Shown here in pieces: positions 57,619-64,000 of a stretch of DNA of 64,000 nt. Each line of letters begins with the position of its first letter. The first letter of the stretch is position 1. The notes below the pieces were generated by a model that worked only from the letters and a program-made list of their open reading frames with translations, made no database searches and was not told the origin of the DNA. This stretch comes from Nocardioides mangrovi. GTDB taxonomy: Bacteria; Actinomycetota; Actinomycetes; Propionibacteriales; Nocardioidaceae. The stretch spans positions 124,001 to 188,000 of the forward strand of contig NZ_JAIQZJ010000001.1 in assembly GCF_020073815.1 (NCBI RefSeq), read 5' to 3'. The position numbers and the translations under genes are program-made.

Positions 57619-59277
57619 ATGCCCGTTCCCGAGCCCCAGGGCTTCAACCTCGCGTCGGTCTTCGGCGCGGTCGCGGCCGCGGTGCCCGACCAGGTGGTGC
57701 TGGTCTGGCGCGACCGCCGGGTCACCTACGCCGAGATGGACGCCCGGATCGACGGGTTCGCCCGCTACCTGGTCGGCCGGGGCCTCGGCGTCCGCACCGA
57801 GCGCGGCGACCTCCCCAACCACGAGTCCGGGCAGGACCACCTCGGCGTCTACCTGCGCAACGGGAACGAGTACCTCGAGGCGACGCTCGGCGCCCATCGC
57901 GCGCGGGTGGCGTCGTTCAACGTCAACTACCGGTACGTCGAGGAGGAGCTGCTCTACCTGCTCACCGACGCGCGGACCCGGGCGCTGGTCTACCACGCGG
58001 AGTTCGCGCCGACCGTCGCCTCGATCCGCGACCGGCTGCCCGAGCTGACCGTCCTCGTGCAGGTCGCCGACGACTCCGGCAACGCGCTGCTGCCCGGCGC
58101 GGTCGACTACGAGGAGACGCTGCGGGCGCCCGAGCCGGCCGGCGGGATGCCGACCCCCAGTGGCGAGGACCTCTACCTGCTCTACACCGGCGGCACCACG
58201 GGGATGCCCAAGGGTGTGCTCTGGAAGCACCACGACATCTACGTCTCGTCGATGGGCGGCACGCCGTTCGGCGCGGCCGAGCCGTTCGCGTCGTACGAGG
58301 AGCTGCAGGAGCACGCGCGCAACGCCCACGGCGGGCTCAGCCTGCTGATGGTGCCGCCCTTCATGCACGGTGCGGCGCAGTGGTCGACCTTCCACGCGAT
58401 CAGCTCGGGCGGCAAGATCGCCATCCCGGACGACGTCCACTCCTTCGACCCGGTCAACGCGCTCGAGGTCGCCTCGCGCGAGCGGGTGATGAACATCGTC
58501 AGCGTCGGCGACGCCATCGCGAAGCCGATCATCGAGGAGGTCGAGCGCGGCTCCTACGACCTGTCCGGGCTGGTGAGCTTCGGCAACGGCGGCGCGGCAC
58601 TGACCCCTGGTGTGCGCGAGCGGATCTTCGCGGCGCTCCCGAACGTGCTCGTGCTCGACTCGGCCGGCTCGTCGGAGACCGGGCTGCAGATGAGCCAGAT
58701 GGCGGTGAAGGGCGGCGACGACGAGGCGATGGTCTTCACCCCGCAGCCCGACACGTGGGTGCTCGACGACCTGATGACCCGCCCGCTGGAGAGGGGCGAG
58801 GCCGGAGGCTGGCTGGCGCGGCGCGGCTACGTGCCGCTGGGCTACCTCGACGACCCCGACAAGTCGGCGCGGACCTTCCCGGTCGTCGACGGCGTGCGGT
58901 GGTCGGTCCCCGGCGACCGGGCGAGCGTGCTCGAGGACGGCCGGATCCGGCTGCTCGGCCGGGAGAGCGTCACCATCAACTCCGGCGGCGAGAAGATCTT
59001 CGCCGAGGAGGTCGAGCGCGCCGTCGCCGCGCACCCCGGCGTCCGGGACGTGGTCGTCGCCGGCCGTCCGTCGGAGCGCTGGGGCCACGAGGTGGTGGCC
59101 GTCGTCCAGCTCGAGGACGGCGCCGAGGTCAGCGACGAGGACCTGCTCGCCGAGGCGGCCCGGCACGTCGCGCGCTACAAGCTCCCGAAGGCGATCGTGC
59201 GCGTGCCCGCGGTCCAGCGCTCGCCGGCGGGCAAGGCCGACTACCGCTGGGCGAAGGAGCAGGCGACCGGCCGATGA
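57619..59277 (+). CDS. Acyl-CoA synthetase, FadD19-like (steroid side-chain type)
   Basis: 552 residues from ATG 57619 (GAGG 8 bases upstream; GTG 57610 would add three residues). AMP-binding motif LYTGGTTGMPKGV near residue 187, DSAGSSETGLQMS, FRVDGxx-like VDGVRWSVPGDRA, INSGGEKIFAEEVE, and C-terminal RSPAGKADYRWAKEQ. From memory these match mycobacterial FadD19 (steroid-C25/C26-CoA ligase) closely, including the YRWAKEQ end and NVNYRYVEEEL. It ligates CoA to a sterol or similar acyl chain in the cytoplasm. A KstR-like box upstream supports regulation with sterol-degradation genes. FadD3-like function is the alternative. Confidence 0.85.
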   Translation: MPVPEPQGFNLASVFGAVAAAVPDQVVLVWRDRRVTYAEMDARIDGFARYLVGRGLGVRTERGDLPNHESGQDHLGVYLRNGNEYLEATLGAHRARVASFNVNYRYVEEELLYLLTDARTRALVYHAEFAPTVASIRDRLPELTVLVQVADDSGNALLPGAVDYEETLRAPEPAGGMPTPSGEDLYLLYTGGTTGMPKGVLWKHHDIYVSSMGGTPFGAAEPFASYEELQEHARNAHGGLSLLMVPPFMHGAAQWSTFHAISSGGKIAIPDDVHSFDPVNALEVASRERVMNIVSVGDAIAKPIIEEVERGSYDLSGLVSFGNGGAALTPGVRERIFAALPNVLVLDSAGSSETGLQMSQMAVKGGDDEAMVFTPQPDTWVLDDLMTRPLERGEAGGWLARRGYVPLGYLDDPDKSARTFPVVDGVRWSVPGDRASVLEDGRIRLLGRESVTINSGGEKIFAEEVERAVAAHPGVRDVVVAGRPSERWGHEVVAVVQLEDGAEVSDEDLLAEAARHVARYKLPKAIVRVPAVQRSPAGKADYRWAKEQATGR

Positions 59278-59345
59278 TTCCGGGCGCTGTCGGCGGTCGG
59301 TGACATCGTCGTCCCACAGCCGTACGCCGAGCAAAGGAGCTCCCG

Positions 59346-59771
59346 ATGTCGACCTCGCTCAACCCCTACCTCAACTTCCGCGGCGAGGCGCGGGAGGCGA
59401 TGACCTTCTACCAGTCCGTCCTGGGCGGCCAGCTCGACGTGATGACCTTCGCCGACATGGGCGGCATGGGCGTGCCCGACGCCGAGTCCGGCCAGGTCAT
59501 GCACTCCGCCCTCACGGTCTCCGACTCCGTCGCCGTGTTCGGCGCCGACGTCCCGAGCCACATGGAGGGCGACTTCCCCAACGGCCGGATCGCGCTGAGC
59601 GGCGACGACGTCGACGTGCTCCGCGGCTGGTTCGACGGCCTCGCGGCCGGCGGCACCGTCAACGTCCCGCTCGACAAGGCCCCGTGGGGCGACTGGTTCG
59701 GCGACCTCACCGACGCGTACGGCGTCAGCTGGATGGTCAACATCAGCGGCGCGGGCGACTCGGGGGACTGA
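59346..59771 (+). CDS. VOC family protein (PhnB/glyoxalase-like)
   Basis: 141 residues, ATG 59346 behind AAAGGAGC. PhnB-type pattern: LNPYLNFRGEAREAMTFYQSVLGGQL, MGVPDAESGQVMHSALTVSD, VPLDKAPWGDWFGDLTDAYGVSWMV. The fold is two beta-alpha-beta-beta-beta units; metal ligands are His/Glu-poor as in other PhnB proteins, so the activity is unclear (a role in quinone methylation or bleomycin-type binding is only family analogy). The last 29 bases overlap the end of the convergent monooxygenase gene. Confidence 0.85.
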   Translation: MSTSLNPYLNFRGEAREAMTFYQSVLGGQLDVMTFADMGGMGVPDAESGQVMHSALTVSDSVAVFGADVPSHMEGDFPNGRIALSGDDVDVLRGWFDGLAAGGTVNVPLDKAPWGDWFGDLTDAYGVSWMVNISGAGDSGD

Positions 59772-61209
59772 CCTCCAGGTCCGCCCAGTCGACCCGGGCG
59801 AGCCGGGTGCGGTACTCGCCCACCGTGCCCGGCCAGTTGGTGGTGATCCGCGAGGCGTCGCGGTACCAGCTGTCGCAGCGCGACCAGATGCCCGCGCCGA
59901 GCCGCCCCTGCATCTCCTCGTCGTACGCCGCCCACACCTCGGGGCGGACCTCGACCGCCGGGCCGCGGCCGTCGGCGATCCCACGGACGGCCTGGGCGAT
60001 CCAGCCGGCCTGGGCCTCGAGCATGCCGATGATCGAGCTGCCGCCGAGGTTGGTGTTGGGGCCGTAGACGCAGAAGAGGTTGGGGAAGCCGGCCACGGTG
60101 ATGCCGAGGTGCGCGCGGGCGCCGCCGTCCCACACGTCGGCCAGCGCGACCCCGTCGACCCCGCGCACCGTGATCCCCGCGAGGAAGTCGGTGGCCGCGA
60201 AGCCGGTGCCCCACAGCAGCACGTCCGCCTCGTGCAGGCGCCCGTCGGCGGTGCGGACGCCGCCCGGCTCGATCGCGGAGATGGCCTCGTCGACGACCTG
60301 GACGTGGTCGCGGTCGAGGGCGGGGTACCAGTCGTTGGAGAAGAGCAGCCGCTTGCACCCCAGCGGGTAGTCCGGCACCAGCCGGCGGCGCAGCCCGGGG
60401 TCGCGGACCTGGCGGCGCAGGTGCAGCCGCCAGACCGCGCGGATCGCCGCCATCAGCGGCCTCCGGACCACGGAGGTGCCCTCGAGGGCGCGGTTGAAGA
60501 GCTCGGTGAGCTCGAAGGTCGCGCGCCGCTCGAAGGCCAGAGCGCGCGGGAAGCGCCGGAAGAGCCGGTGGTGGAGGCGGGAGTAGGCCCGGTCGGGGCG
60601 GAGCACGACGTACGGCGCGGACCGCTGGAATACCGTCATCGCCGCGACGTCGTCGACGATGCCCGGCACGAACTGCACCGCGCTGGCGCCGGTGCCGACG
60701 ACCGCGACCCGCCGGCCGCGCAGGTCGACGTCGTGGCGCCACTGCGCCGAGTGGAAGGCCGGGCCGGCGAACGTGTCGGCGCCCGGGATCGCCGGGACGA
60801 CCGGAGCCGAGAGCTGGCCGACGGCGGAGACCACGACGTCGGCGTCGTACGACCCGGTCGTGGTGTCCACCCGCCACCGGCCGTCGGTCCAGGTGAGCCC
60901 GGTGACGGTGACGCCGGTGCGGACCAGGTCACGGAGTCCTGTCTCCTGTGCGGTGCGCCGGACGTAGTCGAGGATCTCCGGCTGCGGGCTGTAGCGGCGC
61001 GACCAGTCGGGGTTGGTGGCCCACGACCAGGAGTAGAGCGGGGAGGGCACGTCGCAGGCGGCGCCGGGGTAGGTGTTCTCGCGCCAGACCCCGCCGACGT
61101 CGTCGGCGCGCTCCAGGACGGTCACGTCGTGGATGCCGGCCTCGAGGAGGGCGTGGGCGGCGCCGAGCCCGCCGAAGCCGGCACCGATGACGATCACGCG
61201 AGGGTCCAT
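59743..61209 (-). CDS. Flavin monooxygenase / Baeyer-Villiger-type monooxygenase
   Basis: 488 residues, ATG 61209. FAD motif VIVIGAGFGGLGAAHALL, NADP motif VAVVGTGASAVQF, and the BVMO fingerprint FAGPAFHSAQWRHD (F-x-G-x3-H-x3-W) just before it. Further BVMO features: YPGAACDVPSPLYSWSW and ATDFLAGITVRG. The enzyme inserts oxygen into ketones or oxidises heteroatoms with NADPH. It is divergent from an AraC-type regulator and convergent with the VOC gene. A nearby FadD19-like ligase makes a steroid/terpenoid substrate possible (inference). Confidence 0.9.
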   Translation of the reverse strand: MDPRVIVIGAGFGGLGAAHALLEAGIHDVTVLERADDVGGVWRENTYPGAACDVPSPLYSWSWATNPDWSRRYSPQPEILDYVRRTAQETGLRDLVRTGVTVTGLTWTDGRWRVDTTTGSYDADVVVSAVGQLSAPVVPAIPGADTFAGPAFHSAQWRHDVDLRGRRVAVVGTGASAVQFVPGIVDDVAAMTVFQRSAPYVVLRPDRAYSRLHHRLFRRFPRALAFERRATFELTELFNRALEGTSVVRRPLMAAIRAVWRLHLRRQVRDPGLRRRLVPDYPLGCKRLLFSNDWYPALDRDHVQVVDEAISAIEPGGVRTADGRLHEADVLLWGTGFAATDFLAGITVRGVDGVALADVWDGGARAHLGITVAGFPNLFCVYGPNTNLGGSSIIGMLEAQAGWIAQAVRGIADGRGPAVEVRPEVWAAYDEEMQGRLGAGIWSRCDSWYRDASRITTNWPGTVGEYRTRLARVDWADLEVSPPSRPRR

Positions 61210-61222
61210 GGGGAGGACGCTA

Positions 61223-61246
61223 GATCCGGCGGCTCTCGAGCGGATC
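61223..61246. promoter_or_regulatory. GATCCG inverted repeat in the BVMO/AraC divergent promoter
   Basis: GATCCG (61223-61228) and CGGATC (61241-61246) form a 6-bp inverted repeat with a 12-base spacer in the only 50-bp gap between the divergent starts. It may be the AraC operator; the arms are short, so chance is possible. Confidence 0.3.
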
Positions 61247-61259
61247 CATAATTTCGGCC

Positions 61260-62246
61260 ATGGTCGACTTCGCGCCCGCGGCGGTGGGGGACTGGGACTA
61301 CCAGCGCACCGGCGCCGGGGTGACGCTCCTCCTCGCCCACGGGATCGAGCGCGGGATGACGCCGAGGGCCGTGCTGGCCGGCTCCGGGCTCACGGGCTCC
61401 GACCCGGTCGTGACGGCGCGGCAGGAGCTGCGGGTGGTCCGCAACCTGCAGGCCTCCCTCGGCGAGGTCGGCGCCGAGGTCGGGCGCTGCTACCGCGCGG
61501 CGACGTTCGGGGCGTTCGGCTACGCCCTGCTCGCGAGCGCGACCGTGCTCGACGCGATGAACGTGGCGCTGCGCTTCCTCGACCTCAGCCACACCTTCGT
61601 GATCCCCGTCGCCGGCCTCGACGGTGACCGCGTGCGGATCGTCCTCGACGGCACACCCCTGCCCGCCGACGTACGCCGCTTCCTCGTCGAGCGGGACGCG
61701 GCGGCGATCCGGTCGGTGCTCGCGGAGCTCGTGGAGGGCGGGGTGCCGACCCGGCTGGTCGGCAGCGGTGCGATGCGGGAGATCGGCTTCGACGCGACCC
61801 TGCTCGACCGGCCGCTGCGCCGTTCCAGCCCCGACGGACGGGCGCTCGCCGAGGAGCTGTGCGCCGGGGTCGTCGCCCGCAGGCGGGACCGCTCGGGCCT
61901 CCCGGCCGAGGTGCGCGTGGTCGTCACCCAGCACCTCGGTCGCGGCGCCCCGATGCCGGAGGTCGCGGCCGCGCTCGGCCTCAGCGAGCGCACCCTGCGT
62001 CGTCGCCTCGGCGACGCGGGGACGTCGTACCGCCAGCTGGTCGACGAGGTCCGCGAGGCGCTGGCCGGCGAGCTGCTGGGCTCGGGTCGGCTGCTCGTCG
62101 CCGACGTCGCCGTCCGGCTGGGGTACGCCGAGGCCACCAGCTTCATCGCGGCGCACCGGCGCTGGACCGGCGCCACCCCGCGCTCGCGTCGCCGGGATGC
62201 CACGCGACAGACACCGGCGGAGGGCCGTCCGTTCACCCCGCACTGA
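61260..62246 (+). CDS. AraC family regulator (ArsR-like N-terminal, PF12625-type)
   Basis: 328 residues, ATG 61260. N-terminal ligand-binding region of about 210 residues with the ARABINOSE-binding-like (PF12625) pattern: [65 protein letters not shown]. Two C-terminal AraC helix-turn-helix motifs: [31 protein letters not shown] and [32 protein letters not shown]. It is divergent from the BVMO gene, so it probably activates that gene when an inducer binds. Confidence 0.92.
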   Translation: MVDFAPAAVGDWDYQRTGAGVTLLLAHGIERGMTPRAVLAGSGLTGSDPVVTARQELRVVRNLQASLGEVGAEVGRCYRAATFGAFGYALLASATVLDAMNVALRFLDLSHTFVIPVAGLDGDRVRIVLDGTPLPADVRRFLVERDAAAIRSVLAELVEGGVPTRLVGSGAMREIGFDATLLDRPLRRSSPDGRALAEELCAGVVARRRDRSGLPAEVRVVVTQHLGRGAPMPEVAAALGLSERTLRRRLGDAGTSYRQLVDEVREALAGELLGSGRLLVADVAVRLGYAEATSFIAAHRRWTGATPRSRRRDATRQTPAEGRPFTPH

Positions 62247-62308
62247 TCGGGTCGACGCGGACGCGCCGTGAACGGACACGGCGCGCACATGGGAAGGACC
62301 CGTTCAGC

Positions 62309-63988
62309 ATGCATGCACGCACGACCCGGCCGTGGTTCGCGGCCGCCGGTATCGCGACCCTCGTCGTCGCCGCCTCTGCGACCTTCGCGGTCGCCAACGC
62401 CCCGGAGGCTGACCTGTCCGACCACGGAGGGGCGGCCCGCAACGACGGCGACCGCACCAACGCGGTCCGTTCGGCCGTCGTGGGCGGCCACGCCCGCAAC
62501 GTCATCCTGCTCATCGGCGACGGCATGGGCGACTCCGAGATCACCTCGGCCCGCAACTACGCCGAGGGTGCCGCCGGCCGCTTCGCCGGCATCGACGCCC
62601 TGCCGCTGACCGGCCAGTACACGACGTACTCGCTCACCAAGAGCACCGGCCTGCCCGACTACGTGCCCGACTCGGCCGCGACCGGCTCGGCGTGGTCGAC
62701 GGGCACGAAGACCTACGACAACGCGATCTCGGTGAACCTCGCCGGCGAGCCGCAGCAGACGCTCCTCGAGCTCGCGAAGCTCAACGGGCTCAAGACCGGC
62801 GACGTCACGACCTCCGAGCTCCAGGACGCCACCCCGGCGGTCCAGGTCTCGCACATCTCCGCGCGGTCCTGCTACGGCCCGGACCAGACGTCGACGACGT
62901 GCCCGGAGGCGGCGCTGGAGAACGGCGGCCTCGGCTCGATCACCGAGCAGCTGCTCGACACGCGTCCCGACGTCACCCTGGGTGGCGGCGCGACCACCTT
63001 CGCGCAGACCGCCAAGGGCGGCGAGTGGGCCGGCCAGACCCTGATGGAGCAGGCCGACGACCGCGGCTACCAGGTCGTGACGGACAAGTCCGGCCTCGCC
63101 GCGGTGTCCGACGCGGACCAGGATGCGCCGCTGCTCGGGCTCTTCGCCGCGGGCAACATGCCGGTGCGCTGGGTCGGCCCGGCCGCGACCGCCGGCGGCT
63201 CCAAGCTCCCCGCCGAGACGTGCACCGACAACCCGGCCCGCCCGGCCACGCAGCCGACCCTCGCCGAGATGACCGACAAGGCCATCGACCTCCTGGAGAA
63301 CCCCGACGGCTTCTTCCTGCAGGTCGAGGGTGCGTCGATCGACAAGCAGGACCACGCCGCCGACGCCTGCGGGCAGTTCGGCGAGACCGTCGACCTCGAC
63401 GAGGCCGTCCAGGTCGCCCTCGCGTACGCGAAGAAGGTCGGCAACACCTCGGTGTTCGTCACCGCCGACCACGCCCACACCAGCCAGATCATCGAGGTCG
63501 GCAGCGACTCGCCGGGCAAGACGGTCACGCTGACCACCGCCGACGGCGCGCCGATGGCGATCAACTACGGCACCTCGACCGGCAGCTCCCAGCAGCACAC
63601 GGGCTCGCAGCTGCGGGTCGCGGGGTACGGACCGGGTGCGGCCAACATCGTCGGCCTGACCGACCAGACCGACCTCTACTTCACGATCCGCAACGCGCTC
63701 GGCCTGGTCGACGACACGGAGCACGGCAGCGACCACGGCAAGGTCAAGGCCCGGCCGGGCTCGGTGAAGCCGGGCCGGTCGGTGACCATCGCGATCACCG
63801 GCTTCGACGCCGACCGCCAGGTCTCGATCAAGGTGACCGGGGCGACGAAGGACAGCGCCACCCGCGACCTCTCCGGTGGTGACGCGACGCTCACCGTCAG
63901 CCCGAAGAAGACCGGGACCTACCACGTCACCGTCAAGGGCCTGCAGTCCGGTACGACGGCCACGACGTCGTTCAAGGTCAAGAAGTAG
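62309..63988 (+). CDS. phoA: Secreted PhoA-type alkaline phosphatase
   Basis: 559 residues, ATG 62309 behind GGGAAGGACC. N-terminal signal/anchor ([24 protein letters not shown]). Catalytic Ser in [15 protein letters not shown]; metal residues in [13 protein letters not shown], then [17 protein letters not shown] and [10 protein letters not shown]. These are the two zinc and one magnesium sites of the E. coli PhoA family. Residues about 475-559 form a C-terminal beta domain ([24 protein letters not shown]) not present in E. coli PhoA, possibly a binding or wall-attachment module. It releases phosphate from monoesters outside the cell. It is the last gene, with its stop 12 bases before the window end. 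Confidence 0.95.
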   Translation: MHARTTRPWFAAAGIATLVVAASATFAVANAPEADLSDHGGAARNDGDRTNAVRSAVVGGHARNVILLIGDGMGDSEITSARNYAEGAAGRFAGIDALPLTGQYTTYSLTKSTGLPDYVPDSAATGSAWSTGTKTYDNAISVNLAGEPQQTLLELAKLNGLKTGDVTTSELQDATPAVQVSHISARSCYGPDQTSTTCPEAALENGGLGSITEQLLDTRPDVTLGGGATTFAQTAKGGEWAGQTLMEQADDRGYQVVTDKSGLAAVSDADQDAPLLGLFAAGNMPVRWVGPAATAGGSKLPAETCTDNPARPATQPTLAEMTDKAIDLLENPDGFFLQVEGASIDKQDHAADACGQFGETVDLDEAVQVALAYAKKVGNTSVFVTADHAHTSQIIEVGSDSPGKTVTLTTADGAPMAINYGTSTGSSQQHTGSQLRVAGYGPGAANIVGLTDQTDLYFTIRNALGLVDDTEHGSDHGKVKARPGSVKPGRSVTIAITGFDADRQVSIKVTGATKDSATRDLSGGDATLTVSPKKTGTYHVTVKGLQSGTTATTSFKVKK

Positions 63989-64000
63989 CCGACCCGGCAC

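Overview
The window reads as a chromosomal segment of a high-GC Gram-positive actinobacterium, most likely a Nocardioides-like member of the Propionibacteriales (inference). The base composition is strongly GC-rich. GTG starts are frequent, and many adjacent genes are joined by 4-base GTGA/ATGA stop-start overlaps. The gene content is typical of the group: a DUF222/HNH endonuclease, the GlgE glucan pathway, the proA-nadD-rsfS-phosphatase block ending at tRNA-Ala, and EfeO/EfeB iron proteins. I see no insertion sequence, integrase, phage block or CRISPR array; most of the window is ordinary chromosome.

Layout. 1-3.3 kb: end of a PH-domain membrane protein, a secreted CocE/S15 hydrolase and a coupled alpha/beta hydrolase. 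3.3-5.1 kb (minus): DUF222-HNH nuclease and a stand-alone SLATT-type two-TM protein. 5.4-10.6 kb: MarR regulator, MmcQ/YjbR-NTF2 fusion, acetyl-CoA hydrolase/transferase-family protein, a YbbN-like thioredoxin/TPR protein, and a divergent LysR/EamA pair. 10.5-14.7 kb (minus): an OmpR-type response regulator coupled to a histidine kinase fused in one frame to a DUF4153/DUF4173 membrane domain, and a GNAT-Nudix fusion. 14.7-22.1 kb (minus): tightly coupled operon glgE-treS-mak-glgB. 22.2-25.6 kb (minus): secreted M36 metalloprotease. 25.7-30.5 kb: glgP (+) and glgX (-) converging on a dense repeat/hairpin block. 30.6-33.6 kb: enoyl-CoA hydratase, a small membrane protein, etfB and etfA. 33.7-35.2 kb (minus): secreted lysyl-oxidase-family protein. 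35.3-38.4 kb: proA, a 47-residue membrane peptide, nadD, rsfS and a histidine phosphatase, then tRNA-Ala(GGC) and a decayed second tRNA copy. 38.7-45 kb: a membrane protein, an EEP-like protein, a large lamin-tail-domain secreted protein and an HSL-type esterase. 45-49.2 kb: P-type ATPase, quinone-oxidoreductase-like protein and divergent MarR. 49.3-55 kb: acetyltransferase, Dps behind an iron-box-like site, efeO, efeB and a secreted phospholipase C/phosphoesterase. 55-57.4 kb (minus): MarR-MFS-isochorismatase operon. 57.5-64 kb: steroid-type acyl-CoA ligase behind a KstR-like box, VOC protein, divergent Baeyer-Villiger-type monooxygenase/AraC pair, and a secreted alkaline phosphatase.

How the genes work together. 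The 14.7-30.5 kb region is a near-complete alpha-glucan cycle: TreS converts trehalose to maltose, Mak phosphorylates maltose, GlgE extends glucan from maltose-1-phosphate, GlgB branches it, and GlgP and GlgX take it apart. Dps, EfeO and EfeB form an iron storage/uptake neighbourhood. The ETF genes with the hydratase, and separately the FadD19-like ligase with a KstR-like box, point to acyl-CoA and possibly sterol side-chain catabolism. The most unusual items are the kinase-DUF4173 fusion, the orphan SLATT protein, long nested palindromes between genes, the pseudo-tRNA duplication, and stop codons repeated in tandem so that all three frames are closed. I did not find a convincing wholly new multi-gene system.
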